From contig NZ_CP141266.1 of NCBI RefSeq assembly GCF_030540775.2, forward strand, positions 771,501 to 835,500: 64,000 nucleotides of DNA. Reading direction: 5' to 3'. A model generated the notes under the pieces. It saw nothing but the letters and a program-made list of their open reading frames with translations, made no database searches and was not told where the DNA came from. The stretch comes from Flavivirga abyssicola. GTDB lineage: Bacteria; Bacteroidota; Bacteroidia; Flavobacteriales; Flavobacteriaceae. Every line of letters begins with the position of its first letter. Positions within the stretch are counted from its first letter, which is position 1. Of the stretch, positions 28,957-38,003 are shown piece after piece. The position numbers and the translations under genes were made by a program.

Positions 28957-30246
28957 TCAATCTTCCTCTAAATGTTTAAGTTCTACCATATCAATTTTAG
29001 TATTTGACACTTCTAAGATTGTAAATTGAAAGGCATCAATTTTTACAATATCATTTTGAGCTGGAATCTCTTCAGTATGATTAACAATAAGCCCTCCTAA
29101 CGTTTCGTAGTTTTCATTTTCCGGAAGATTTATTTTATAAGTTTCATTGATATAATCTACTTCCAAGCGTGCTGAAAATTTATATGTAGCCTCATCAACA
29201 ACCTCCTCAATTAGGTCTACTGTGTCGTGTTCATCTTCAATTTCACCAAATAATTCTTCTACAATATCTTCTACAGTCATAATCCCAGATGTCCCTCCAT
29301 ATTCATCTAAAACTACTGCTATACTTTTTCGTTTTTTTGTAAGAACTCCTAGTACATCTTTTATAAGAACTGTTTCTGGCACAAACTCAACAGGGAGCAT
29401 CATAGACTTAATACTTTTGGGTTTTTTAAACAATTCGAAAGAATGTACATACCCCAAAATGTCATCCATGGTTTCTTTGTAGACCAATATTTTGGTACAG
29501 CCTGTTTCTGTAAATAATGCACTGAGCGATTTAATAGAATCACTTATTTCTACAGCTATGATTTCAGTACGAGGCACCATGACCTCCCTTGCTTTCACTT
29601 CAGAAAACTCAAGAGCGTTTTGAAAAATTTGAATCTCTGTATCGACGTCTTCATGTGCTTCAACAGATTCCATTTGTTCACTTATATAATTACCAAGTTC
29701 TACTTTTGTAAATGCTAATTGTATTTGGTCGCCTTCTGTTTTAAAAAAATGCTTAAGTACAAAATCTGATATCCAGATAACAAAGTCTGATATAAAAGTA
29801 AATAAGACATAGAACACATAAGCTGGAATTGCCAAAACTTTAATTAATGTGTTTGAATAAATTTGAAAAAATACCTTGGGTAAAAACTCGGCAGTTATTA
29901 AAATAATGATTGTTGATATAGCGGTTTGTGACAGTAAGCTTAAATCGGTTAACATATAGTTTAAAAAACTATATGATGTTGGTAATATGGTTTGAAACCA
30001 ATTTACTAACATATCTCCCATAAAAAACCCGTAAATAACTAATGCTATATTATTACCTATAAGCATTGTTGCTATAAACTTTGAGGGTTTGGCGGTAAGT
30101 TTTCTTAAAACTTTAGCAAAGATCCCTTCTTGTTTTTTTTCAATTTCAATATGAATTTTATTTGAAGATACATAAGCGATCTCCATACCTGAGAAAAAGG
30201 CGGAAAGAATTAATGATGCAATTATAATAATAGCATAAATGCTCAT
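28957..30246 (-). CDS. CNNM/CorC-type membrane protein with CBS domains
   Basis: Often annotated 'hemolysin family', but the architecture is that of CNNM/CorB transport-related proteins. The N-terminal DUF21 domain has about four hydrophobic segments (residues 1-150). Two CBS domains follow (about residues 205-330) with REVMVPRTEII and VVLDEYGGTSGIMTVEDIVEEL. A C-terminal CorC_HlyC domain completes the 429 residues. The Flavobacteria gliding protein GldE has the same architecture, and I cannot separate the two by eye. It directly abuts the small membrane gene upstream. Confidence 0.9.
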   Translation of the reverse strand: MSIYAIIIIASLILSAFFSGMEIAYVSSNKIHIEIEKKQEGIFAKVLRKLTAKPSKFIATMLIGNNIALVIYGFFMGDMLVNWFQTILPTSYSFLNYMLTDLSLLSQTAISTIIILITAEFLPKVFFQIYSNTLIKVLAIPAYVFYVLFTFISDFVIWISDFVLKHFFKTEGDQIQLAFTKVELGNYISEQMESVEAHEDVDTEIQIFQNALEFSEVKAREVMVPRTEIIAVEISDSIKSLSALFTETGCTKILVYKETMDDILGYVHSFELFKKPKSIKSMMLPVEFVPETVLIKDVLGVLTKKRKSIAVVLDEYGGTSGIMTVEDIVEELFGEIEDEHDTVDLIEEVVDEATYKFSARLEVDYINETYKINLPENENYETLGGLIVNHTEEIPAQNDIVKIDAFQFTILEVSNTKIDMVELKHLEED

Positions 30247-30444
30247 TTAGTTTGAATTGTTGTTTTTGTTTTCAAACTTTTTGCTAAACTTACTTCTAAA
30301 GAAAAACATAAAAATTGCTAAAGCCCCAAGTAAAATTGAAGGGTATGCAACTTCACCTGCATTTACATATTTAACAATAGCATCGTATATAAATAGTGCC
30401 GCAAAAACTAAATAGGCATATTGAAAAATCTTAGAATATTTCAT
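30247..30444 (-). CDS. Small two-TM membrane protein
   Basis: A 65-residue protein with two hydrophobic segments (about residues 9-24 and 35-49) and a polar, Asn-rich C-terminus. Its stop codon is immediately followed by the CNNM-type start codon. The family is unknown to me. Conserved-looking position between lptC and the CNNM-type gene is the main support. Confidence 0.7.
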   Translation of the reverse strand: MKYSKIFQYAYLVFAALFIYDAIVKYVNAGEVAYPSILLGALAIFMFFFRSKFSKKFENKNNNSN

Positions 30445-30599
30445 CTGTTAATATTTATTTTTTTTAAAGTCAGGTGTCATAAACCATTTAGCGTTTTGGT
30501 TGGTATCAACTTTACTATGGTTTATTTCATAGATTATGAATCGTAAATTAATTGAAACAAAGATAGTAAAATCGAAAAAGAAATTCTGAAAAGCGTAGG

Positions 30600-31157
30600 T
30601 TAATCGTCGAGCGAAATAATTCCAGTAACCTCAAGTACTTCTGCGTTTGTAAATTTTAAATTAGAATCGAAGCCATTGCCTTTAATAACATCTTGCTTTG
30701 TTGTAAACGTTACAGGTACATTAGTAAACAACCATTCTCTTTTCTTATCAAAATACAATTGTTCTGTCTTTAAAACATTTCCATCATGTGTTGTAATAAC
30801 GACATTACCTTGCAGGTCTATAAGGCCTGTCTTATCATATGAAATAGCATAATCTGAAATAATGGTACTTTTTTTATTTTCTTCATCAAATACATACAAG
30901 GTAATACCTCCAGTAAATTCATTAAAAGGAAAATCTCTATTTGAATAATCGAGCATTTTAGCACTTAAGAGGTTTGCCGTTACTCTGCCCGAATCTGTAT
31001 GTTTTAAATTTATGTTTTCTGCAACTCCTATAGGTTCATTTTCTGAAACCCCCATTTTTTGAACCTGGTTAAAGTTGTCACTACATGAAAAAAACATAGC
31101 CACAGTAAGTATTACTGTGACTATGTTTAGTATGTTATATATATGTTTTTTGTTCAT
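30600..31157 (-). CDS. lptC: LPS export ABC transporter periplasmic protein LptC
   Basis: Bridges the inner-membrane LptBFG to LptA/LptD in lipopolysaccharide export. The frame could open at 31196, but the ATG at 31157 (MNKKHIYNILN) overlaps the upstream stop as TAATG and gives a lipoprotein signal with lipobox FFSC (about Cys25), so I chose it; 185 residues. The body contains the LptC/OstA-like beta-rich region (YAISYDKTGLIDLQGNVVIT, about residues 104-123). A lipid-anchored LptC differs from the membrane-anchored E. coli protein. Confidence 0.85.
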   Translation of the reverse strand: MNKKHIYNILNIVTVILTVAMFFSCSDNFNQVQKMGVSENEPIGVAENINLKHTDSGRVTANLLSAKMLDYSNRDFPFNEFTGGITLYVFDEENKKSTIISDYAISYDKTGLIDLQGNVVITTHDGNVLKTEQLYFDKKREWLFTNVPVTFTTKQDVIKGNGFDSNLKFTNAEVLEVTGIISLDD

Positions 31158-32542
31158 TAAATCTTTGGCACTGTAACCGAAGCTCCAATCCAACATGCAA
31201 TTTTTATAACCTGTCCAGATCTACCTGAACTAAAAATCTCAGCTTTCTGTGGTGCTTTAGCTAAATAATTAGCAACCGATTTAGCAGAGTTTTTCTTTTG
31301 TGTAGGATCTACACGAGCTGCTTTTCTAGCTTCTTCTGCAGCTAACCAATATACAGCTCTTTTATCAAAGTTACTATTCCCACAGCTATTAGCACTAGCA
31401 GCATACATACCAGCTATTGATAGATAAGGACGACCATTTGATGGGTTTAACTTAAGGGCTTGTCTGAAATAATTTCTAGCTTTGCCGTATCTCCCTTTCT
31501 TTTTAAGAATAAGCCCAATTCTATTAGCTAATTTTGCTTTTTTGAATTTTTCAGTTTCTAAATCGAAAGACTGTTGAAAATACTTGATAGCTTCATTTTC
31601 TTTATGATTTTTAAATAAAATAGTTCCAACGAAGTACTTTGTATCTGCTGAAGGAGCAGTCTGATCATAAGACTTTACTAATTTTTCATATAAAGGATCA
31701 TCTGTACATTCTTTATAATACATTCTACTTACTGCACGTTTTAACCAAACAGCATTGCTTTTATTTTCTTCAAAGTCTTTATTATATAAAGGAATTAAGT
31801 TTTTACAATTAGCTCTATCTCCCAGTTTTTGATCAATACTTCCTGAGATTAAGTCATAATTCTTTAAATAACTTTCATAGTATTTCTTATACTTACCTTC
31901 TTTTTTAGTTAATATTGTACCTGCATCTTCTTTCTCAATAAGCTCATTAAGTTTTTCAGAATAGTTATTAACTTCTTCTTCTACTTTTTCTACAATATCA
32001 TCATACTTATTAAATAAATCTTTTGCTGGTTTCTTCTTTGCATCGTACAAATCAACCATTAAAGAGAAATATGTGTATAGACTTTTAGGGTTATTAAAAG
32101 TCGCTTTATCTAATTTATAGGCAGCATCATAACACTCATAAAGCTCTTCATCTGTTTTATTTAATATTTTTCTGTTGTCATACATTAATTGACAAGCTTT
32201 TGCAGCATATTCTCCTTTTTTGGTTTTACTTGCAAAATGCACGCCTCTTTGCTCCCATAATTTCAATAAATCATTGATATAATTTACCTTATCGGCATTT
32301 ACTGTTGCTTTTTTGATTTTATGGTTTAAAATTTTCTCACCATCTATATAAATAGCATTATTAAATTTTGGGCATTTATTCCTTACTACCATCCATGGCT
32401 CATAAGCTGCATCATAATTTTTAGCTTTCACATACTCATGAAAAATAGAAAGCTTAGTCATACATTCTTCATCTTGCTGAGCATAACCCATATTTAGGCC
32501 AATGAATAATAATGTAAATAATAATGTAATTTTTGTTTTCAT
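31157..32542 (-). CDS. Secreted tetratricopeptide-repeat protein
   Basis: A 461-residue periplasmic protein with a signal peptide (about residues 1-21, ending in GYAQ) and several TPR-like helices, the clearest at about residues 305-375 (NEAIKYFQQSFDLE and GKARNYFRQALKLNPSNGRP). Its stop overlaps the lptC start by one base. It lies between a beta-barrel protein and lptC, which suggests a role in envelope biogenesis, but no enzymatic motif is seen. Confidence 0.82.
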   Translation of the reverse strand: MKTKITLLFTLLFIGLNMGYAQQDEECMTKLSIFHEYVKAKNYDAAYEPWMVVRNKCPKFNNAIYIDGEKILNHKIKKATVNADKVNYINDLLKLWEQRGVHFASKTKKGEYAAKACQLMYDNRKILNKTDEELYECYDAAYKLDKATFNNPKSLYTYFSLMVDLYDAKKKPAKDLFNKYDDIVEKVEEEVNNYSEKLNELIEKEDAGTILTKKEGKYKKYYESYLKNYDLISGSIDQKLGDRANCKNLIPLYNKDFEENKSNAVWLKRAVSRMYYKECTDDPLYEKLVKSYDQTAPSADTKYFVGTILFKNHKENEAIKYFQQSFDLETEKFKKAKLANRIGLILKKKGRYGKARNYFRQALKLNPSNGRPYLSIAGMYAASANSCGNSNFDKRAVYWLAAEEARKAARVDPTQKKNSAKSVANYLAKAPQKAEIFSSGRSGQVIKIACWIGASVTVPKI

Positions 32543-32559
32543 AATTCTAATTTTTGCTG

Positions 32560-33873
32560 TTAATCATACTTCCTTTTCTGAAACCATCTATCGTTCAAAG
32601 ATAAACTTATTCGAAAATTAACAAAATCCTCTTGAATCAAAGTATTATTAGTTGTTCCTCGTTTACCAATCTCAAAACCTAAATTTGCGTTAGATAAAAA
32701 GTTACCAACTGGTAATCCTACTCCAAAAGATATGCCAAACTCATTTATTGATTCGTTATTTATATTTAATCCCGTTTTTTCGTAACGCACCCCTGCCCTA
32801 TAAACTATACGTTTTAAATAGCTAGTATAAGAATTATATTTTGGAATATAAAACCCTCCTAAAGAAAATGTTGAAGCATCTTCGTATGTAGTAGGTGTGC
32901 TAGCACTAGTGTATAATTCGTTTGAAAAATTACTTGTTTTCTGGGTGGCATACTCTGCTCCAACAAACCATTTTCTTGGTTTACCAACCCCAGCTCCTAT
33001 TGAAAATCTTGATGGTAGTATTAAATCTGTTTCTAACAAACCTAGAGCTTCTAAATCAGTATCTATTCTACTAAATTCAAATTCCTGACCCGTAACAACA
33101 TTTGTTCTTATAGTAGAAAATGATCTTGTATTTTTAGACACTAAATTACTTTCCGGTGTATACGTTATTCCCGAAGAAAGCTCTAAATCTTCTGTTATCA
33201 TTTTTTTATATGACAGTCCCAAATTAAAATTTAAACCACTTAAATCTGATCTATTATTTTCACGTGTCTGAAATTCAAGCAATGCTCCATCATTATCATA
33301 CAAAAATTCAACAGTACTATTTTGAATGTTTCCAAAGTTATATTGGGCATCAATACCAATGCTCAGTCCATCTATTATTTGATATCCTAATCCAAGAAAA
33401 ACTTTATTAAGTCCTCCTTCTCCCCTAAACTTATTTTCAGTATCACCATTACCGTTCACAGATTCTAATTTATACCCAACCGATGTATATGGCAATAATC
33501 CAAAACCAAAACCAAATTTCCCCATTGGTATGGACATAGCTAAATAATCAAAAGTAGATGACGATGTGTTATCTGATTCGGTATCACTTTTTAAATTGAT
33601 ACTTGAATGACTCCCTCCAACCGTAAACTTTACTGGTCGACTTTCATTATTAAAAGCTGCCATATTTTTTCCAGCATAAGAAGCCGGGTTTCGTAAATTA
33701 ATATGAATACTATCATTATAAATACTTAATCCACCCATACTCCTATTTTCTACAGTGCCTTTAAACTTAAGACTTCCAATACCATAAAAAGAATAAGGCG
33801 AAGCAGTTCCTTCTTGGCCGTAACTGTGAATTGCAAAAGCTGCAATAAAAACTAATACAAGTTTTTTTATCAT
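32560..33873 (-). CDS. Outer-membrane beta-barrel protein (FadL/porin-like)
   Basis: A 437-residue protein with a signal peptide (about residues 1-19, ending in YGQ), followed by GTASPYSFYGIGSLKFKG and MGGLSIYNDSIHINLRNPAS. That start resembles the FadL/PorV-like outer-membrane proteins of Bacteroidota. Alternating hydrophobic residues and frequent aromatic strand ends continue to the C-terminal RWFQKRKYD. The gene overlaps coaX by 4 bp and is 17 bp from the TPR gene. The transported substrate is unknown. Confidence 0.8.
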   Translation of the reverse strand: MIKKLVLVFIAAFAIHSYGQEGTASPYSFYGIGSLKFKGTVENRSMGGLSIYNDSIHINLRNPASYAGKNMAAFNNESRPVKFTVGGSHSSINLKSDTESDNTSSSTFDYLAMSIPMGKFGFGFGLLPYTSVGYKLESVNGNGDTENKFRGEGGLNKVFLGLGYQIIDGLSIGIDAQYNFGNIQNSTVEFLYDNDGALLEFQTRENNRSDLSGLNFNLGLSYKKMITEDLELSSGITYTPESNLVSKNTRSFSTIRTNVVTGQEFEFSRIDTDLEALGLLETDLILPSRFSIGAGVGKPRKWFVGAEYATQKTSNFSNELYTSASTPTTYEDASTFSLGGFYIPKYNSYTSYLKRIVYRAGVRYEKTGLNINNESINEFGISFGVGLPVGNFLSNANLGFEIGKRGTTNNTLIQEDFVNFRISLSLNDRWFQKRKYD

Positions 33874-34601
33874 TCGTTTGAGTTAAATTGTAAAATATAG
33901 TTCAATCCCTCTAAAAGAAAATTAGAATTGGCAAATATGCTACTTTTTAATTGTTTTGACAAAAAATTAGCGTCGCCTCCTGTTAAAATTACTGTTAAAT
34001 CTGAGTATTTTCGATTATATTCTTCAATATTACCGTCTATTTCTTTTAAAATACCATATACCACCCCAGAATGTATAGAGCTATTTGTCGAGTCTCCAAT
34101 AATACTCTTCGGGGTTTCTGATTCTAACAACGGTAAATTTGCAGTTAAATTATTTAACGATTTATACCGCATACGAAGCCCTGGAGAAATAGCGCCTCCT
34201 AGATACTCATTATTTGCTGTTATAAAATCATAAGTCACACAAGTCCCTGCATCTATAATAAGGACATTATTATTTGAAAACTGTTCAACAGAAGCACAAA
34301 CTAATGCCATTCTATCTACGCCTAATGTCCTTGGTGTTTTATAGAGGTTTTTAAATGGCAACTTTAGATTTGAGTCTAAAATCATAACATCAAAATAGCT
34401 ACTAATCTCCTTAATAGTTTCCTTATTCAACCTTCCTACCGAAGAAATGATTGCTTTTTTTATTCCTGAATATGCTTCCTTTAAAGTATTAATACCTTCT
34501 AAAACAAGTCTTAGTTCTACGACCTCTTTATGTATTAGTATTCCTTCCTCAAAAACAGCTAGTTTTACGAGAGAGTTCCCTACATCTATTACTAAATTCA
34601 T
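33870..34601 (-). CDS. coaX: Type III pantothenate kinase
   Basis: ASKHA-fold kinase for the first step of coenzyme A synthesis. Phosphate-1 motif VIDVGNSLVKLAV is at residues 4-16, phosphate-2 motif IDAGTCVTYDFI at about residues 115-126, and GGAISPGLRMRYKSL at about residues 135-149. The 243 residues match CoaX. It heads the minus-strand run coaX-OMP-TPR-lptC and overlaps the OMP gene by 4 bp. Confidence 0.95.
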   Translation of the reverse strand: MNLVIDVGNSLVKLAVFEEGILIHKEVVELRLVLEGINTLKEAYSGIKKAIISSVGRLNKETIKEISSYFDVMILDSNLKLPFKNLYKTPRTLGVDRMALVCASVEQFSNNNVLIIDAGTCVTYDFITANNEYLGGAISPGLRMRYKSLNNLTANLPLLESETPKSIIGDSTNSSIHSGVVYGILKEIDGNIEEYNRKYSDLTVILTGGDANFLSKQLKSSIFANSNFLLEGLNYILQFNSNE

Positions 34602-34738
34602 ATTCTTTATAAGAAAGGTTTAAATGTACAAAAGCATCATCAATAATTATTCCTTTTAAGTTATAATATTAATTACAAATCAGTTAAAGCTATTTTGTTT
34701 AAAAATAAATAAAACTATGTAATTTTTTATGTATTTCG

Positions 34739-34770
34739 TTTGGGGAATAGCAAAAATGAATATATATTTG
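34739..34770 (+). promoter_or_regulatory. Promoter of tRNA-Phe
   Basis: TTTG at 34739-34742 and TATATTTG at 34763-34770 are 20 bp apart, an exact match to the Bacteroidota -33/-7 promoter, ending 15 bp before the mature tRNA start. Confidence 0.8.
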
Positions 34771-34785
34771 CAACCGCTTTGGCGA

Positions 34786-34858
34786 GGTACCTTAGCTCAG
34801 TTGGTAGAGCAAAGGACTGAAAATCCTTGTGTCCCTGGTTCGATTCCTGGAGGTACCA
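34786..34858 (+). tRNA. tRNA-Phe (anticodon GAA)
   Basis: A 73-nt cloverleaf: acceptor GGTACCT pairs with AGGTACC, D arm in TAGCTCAGTTGGTAGAGC, anticodon stem AAGGA/TCCTT around loop CTGAAAA giving anticodon GAA at 34819-34821, T arm CTGGTTCGATTCCTGG, and discriminator A. CCA is not encoded (next bases are CT). Its 3' end carries the left attachment repeat of the integrated element, and the element side keeps the acceptor sequence intact. Confidence 0.98.
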
Positions 34859-34859
34859 C
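34847..34859 (+). repeat. attL: 13-bp repeat in the 3' end of tRNA-Phe
   Basis: CTGGAGGTACCAC covers the last T-stem bases, the 3' acceptor strand and the discriminator of tRNA-Phe. The same 13 bases occur at 52790-52802, about 17.9 kb away. Confidence 0.82.
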
Positions 34860-34873
34860 TTTCAAACTTTATA

Positions 34874-34909
34874 AACCCTTGATTATCAGATGATTTTCAA
34901 GGGTTTTTT
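34874..34909 (+). terminator. Rho-independent terminator inside the element's left end
   Basis: AACCCTTGA ... TCAAGGGTT with a perfect 9-bp stem, then TTTTC. It lies 15 bp past the tRNA and on the element side of attL, so the element probably supplies the terminator now used by tRNA-Phe. Confidence 0.8.
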
Positions 34910-35098
34910 CATTAATGGTCTTGGAAATGCTCTATAGTGTTATCCCAAGTCAATGGTGGTAAGACTTTCCAGAGATGGGTCTTTTTTCCGTATCAATAAC
35001 TTTCTGACTATCTGAATTTCTTTTTTACATACTCATTTATATAGTAAACCCCTATATTTGTTTACACTTAAAAGATTAAAAAACTATCGATTTTTCGA

Positions 35099-35995
35099 AT
35101 GGGTAATAATTCTAATAATGATTTAGATAAAATTGAAGAAGAGGTTCGTCAAAAAGAACTGGAAGAACTAATTATAAAGGTAGTTGATTCCGAAAACAAT
35201 CTTAATCAAGATTTTTATTCAGCGTTTAATCAGATTAAAAAAGAGGACAGAGAACAATTTCTTGCTTTGTTTTCAGATTGGATACTGACCAAAAAGTTCA
35301 AATTATTCTTTGATAAAAAGTATATCAAATCAAGACTAAAAGAAAATCCACTATTCAAATATAGTTACCTAGAACTAGGTAGAGCCGAAATAGAAGATTA
35401 TATGTATTTAAAAGGTCTTCGAAAAAAGAAAGACTTAAAATACCCCGCAACAGATTTTTGGATTGATAGAAAAACGTGGGAGCTGAAACGATTATTACCC
35501 GAACTAAATGATCTACACAAAAGTTTATTTAAAATATCTTCACACACTTACATTAGTCCAGACACATATATATTCCCTGACAATCTAGTTGATAAAGAAT
35601 TTGATAATTCGTTAATTGAATCCTTTAGAGTCCCTGTTAATTCTTCTTTGGAAAATTTAAGAGTCAATCTACAAAAACCTTTAGATGACTTGAAAAGTAT
35701 TATGGGTGACGAACCGTTCAAAGCTTTTTTATATAACAGTTTTCAATTCAGAGATAATCCAACTAATGTAGTTCCTCTCAATCTAACTTATCCTAGTAAT
35801 GTCAAAATTGGAACTTTCTTATCAGAAATTTATGATTTATATGTTGATTTTGATATAACCTATTCATTCGCCAAAAAAGAATTCGTAAAAATAATGGTCC
35901 TAAACTTCTCAAGGCACAGGAAAGACTTTTCTAATGCTAATTTCGATTTAAACAAACACCTTAAGGCTATTAACAAAAGGGTTAAAAAAGCCTAA
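35099..35995 (+). CDS. Element-borne protein of unknown function
   Basis: A 298-residue, highly charged, probably cytoplasmic protein with no signal or membrane segment. The N-terminal ~40 residues are rich in Glu/Lys and may form a helix, and the C-terminus is basic (LKAINKRVKKA). I recognise no domain; an RteC-like regulator was considered but not supported by any specific motif. It is the first gene of the element, with a TATATTTG -7 box at 35053-35060 (39 bp before the ATG). It is separated from the excisionase-like gene by a 128-bp regulatory-looking gap. Confidence 0.7.
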   Translation: MGNNSNNDLDKIEEEVRQKELEELIIKVVDSENNLNQDFYSAFNQIKKEDREQFLALFSDWILTKKFKLFFDKKYIKSRLKENPLFKYSYLELGRAEIEDYMYLKGLRKKKDLKYPATDFWIDRKTWELKRLLPELNDLHKSLFKISSHTYISPDTYIFPDNLVDKEFDNSLIESFRVPVNSSLENLRVNLQKPLDDLKSIMGDEPFKAFLYNSFQFRDNPTNVVPLNLTYPSNVKIGTFLSEIYDLYVDFDITYSFAKKEFVKIMVLNFSRHRKDFSNANFDLNKHLKAINKRVKKA

Positions 35996-36032
35996 AACCT
36001 ACATCTTTTCTTCTAATTCACACAAAAAACTA

Positions 36033-36066
36033 TTGCGTCTTTTGCGCCATTTTTGCGTCAATTGCG
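36033..36066 (+). promoter_or_regulatory. Four phased TTGCG boxes upstream of the excisionase-like gene
   Basis: TTGCG occurs at 36033, 36042, 36053 and 36062, i.e. spacings of 9, 11 and 9 bp and a 20-bp repeat of the pair. This close helical phasing is what an oligomerising DNA-binding protein would use. It sits 57-90 bp before the start of the replication/integration gene run. Confidence 0.55.
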
Positions 36067-36100
36067 TATTCTCAAAATCCACCTTTTAAAGCACCTATAC

Positions 36101-36129
36101 TTGCATAACGATTTAAATAAGTTATGCAA
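36101..36129 (+). promoter_or_regulatory. 9-bp inverted repeat overlapping the excisionase start codon
   Basis: TTGCATAAC (36101-36109) and GTTATGCAA (36121-36129) are perfect inverted repeats with an 11-bp spacer. The right arm contains the ATG at 36124. It could be an operator for autoregulation or an RNA hairpin hiding the start codon. Confidence 0.6.
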
Positions 36130-36432
36130 AAAAACAGATTGACATATCATCTAAAAGGACTTATAGATGAGTTTAAAGCTCAAATTACAGAAGAGGTTGC
36201 AACGTCTGTAGTTAAATCTTTAAGCGAGTCTTCACAGTTGAATGCCGATCGATCGCAAGAAGATTGTTATCTGACTACTGCCGAAGCAGCTTCCTTATTT
36301 AAAATTTGCAAATCCCAAATTGTGAAACTGAGAAAGAAACACAAAGATTTCCCAGTAATAAAAATCGGAACCGCGGTTCGGTTTAAACGCTCGGAACTGG
36401 AAGTGTTTTTTAAAAAATCAAAAATTAAATAA
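36124..36432 (+). CDS. Excisionase-like helix-turn-helix protein
   Basis: A 102-residue protein. The C-terminal half (about residues 50-98) is an excisionase/MerR-like winged helix: YLTTAEAASLFKICKSQIVK, then a wing region VIKIGTAVRFKRSELEVFF, as in HTH_17 proteins. The N-terminal ~45 residues are helical and may dimerise. The position ahead of replication and integrase genes fits a regulator or recombination directionality factor. Its start codon lies in a 9-bp inverted repeat and it ends 2 bp before the SF3 helicase gene. Confidence 0.8.
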   Translation: MQKNRLTYHLKGLIDEFKAQITEEVATSVVKSLSESSQLNADRSQEDCYLTTAEAASLFKICKSQIVKLRKKHKDFPVIKIGTAVRFKRSELEVFFKKSKIK

Positions 36433-36434
36433 TT

Positions 36435-38003
36435 ATGAATAAAAATTTAGACGCTGAAGCTTTTGTTCAGCAATACATATTAGGCCAAAGAAAATTTTGG
36501 CACAACGACAAGGGTAAGACTGTTATTAAGTTTTACCAACTTCTGATTTTCTTTATAATGCAACTACATGTTTGCAAGGTGAGGATTCTTGGAAACACAT
36601 ACCTAGCAATTAAGAAAAATAATATTGTTGATTTAATTGATAAGGAAACTGTTGCTCAGAAATTTATAAACCATATTGAGGAAGAATTCCCAAACGAATA
36701 TGGAATAATAAACAAAGTAGCGATTCTTGATGCAGTAGTCGAAAAATCCGATAGATATTATAATAAGTATGTGTTTAATCACTTACCTATCCATGATATC
36801 ACAATTAAACATGATACTGAAACGACATGTTATCTCAATTATCTCAACGGTGTTTTAGAAATTGACAAGGACAATGCTACTTTAATAGACTTCCAAGATT
36901 TCAAACATGCCATTCTTAAGAATAGGATAATAAGAAGAAAATGGAATCGTAGTAAAAGAAAACTTAAAGGTGACTTTGTAAAATTTGTATGGAATCTTGC
37001 TGGTCACTCACCTTACAGATTTAAAGTGTTGTGTAGCACAATCGGCTACGGTATCCACAATTACAAAGACCCCGCAACTCCTAAAATGGTAATCCTGATT
37101 GATCAGGTAATTGCGGAGTTAAATTCAAATAATGGAGGATCTGGCAAATCTTTGTTGATCAAAGGATTAGGCCGTGTCCGCAATTTAGTTGAATTAAGTG
37201 GTAAACGACTGAAAACCACTAGTCGCTTCTCGATGCAACGCGTTGATGCGTTTACAGACATCTTATTAGTCAATGATGCCAGCAAATACGAAAATATTGA
37301 TGATTGGTATAATATTCTTGCTGATGGCGCAACAGTAGAACGTAAATATGAGAAGGAACAAATTTTATCTGCTAAAGATTCTCCTAAAGTTGTTATGACC
37401 TCTAATCATATGGTACAACGTTCCGAAGGAAATTCATCAGAAAGGCGCATCCATGAAATTGAAGTATCTGATTATTATGGAAAAGATCGTAATCCACAGG
37501 ATGAATTTGGCAGAAACTTATACGACGATTTTAATAGTGACGATTGGGAACAGTTTGACAATTTCATTGTGTTCTGTGTTCAGTACTACCTACAGTTTGG
37601 GCTACTCGCCCCAGCAAAGATAAACATCCTTAAACGCAAACTGTTGTCTGAAGTGGGTATTGAACTCGTTGAATTCATGGACGATAAACTGGAACAGGGT
37701 ATTACCAAATTCCACAAAAAAGACACATATGACGAGTTTGTTAAAGGCGGTTTCATTGCGAAGAAATATATTCCCCAGCGTAATTCTTTCACCAGAAAAC
37801 TTAAGAAATACTTTGAATACAAGCAGTTGAACTATACTGAAGTTCCTTCAGACACTAAGAGATATTTTGAGGTTTTAACCGAGGAAAAACTGGAAGAACA
37901 CACCGTTCAAACCCTTAGTGATAAACAGGTGGATTACAAACTTGTTGATACACCCAACAAATTAAAAAGAGTAGATAATAAACTTAAAAACAATTTAAAA
38001 TGA
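36435..38003 (+). CDS. SF3-type replicative helicase (phage/plasmid primase-helicase family)
   Basis: A 522-residue protein. The P-loop NNGGSGKSLLIKG is at about residues 230-242, a Walker B-like TDILLVNDASK near residues 275-285, sensor-like VVMTSNHMV near residues 319-327 and the arginine-rich SSERRIHEIE just after. This order is that of superfamily 3 helicases found in D5-like primase-helicases of phages, plasmids and satellites. The N-terminal ~200 residues show no clear primase motif. It starts 2 bp after the HTH gene and overlaps the DNA polymerase gene by 4 bp, so the two are translationally coupled. Confidence 0.82.
   Translation: MNKNLDAEAFVQQYILGQRKFWHNDKGKTVIKFYQLLIFFIMQLHVCKVRILGNTYLAIKKNNIVDLIDKETVAQKFINHIEEEFPNEYGIINKVAILDAVVEKSDRYYNKYVFNHLPIHDITIKHDTETTCYLNYLNGVLEIDKDNATLIDFQDFKHAILKNRIIRRKWNRSKRKLKGDFVKFVWNLAGHSPYRFKVLCSTIGYGIHNYKDPATPKMVILIDQVIAELNSNNGGSGKSLLIKGLGRVRNLVELSGKRLKTTSRFSMQRVDAFTDILLVNDASKYENIDDWYNILADGATVERKYEKEQILSAKDSPKVVMTSNHMVQRSEGNSSERRIHEIEVSDYYGKDRNPQDEFGRNLYDDFNSDDWEQFDNFIVFCVQYYLQFGLLAPAKINILKRKLLSEVGIELVEFMDDKLEQGITKFHKKDTYDEFVKGGFIAKKYIPQRNSFTRKLKKYFEYKQLNYTEVPSDTKRYFEVLTEEKLEEHTVQTLSDKQVDYKLVDTPNKLKRVDNKLKNNLK

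Noticed and set aside
28957-30246. Hemolysin toxin
   Set aside because: The DUF21-CBS-CorC architecture is of CNNM transport proteins; the 'hemolysin' label is historical.
35099-35995. RteC-type regulator of a conjugative transposon
   Set aside because: No specific RteC motif was visible and no conjugation genes are present; left as unknown.
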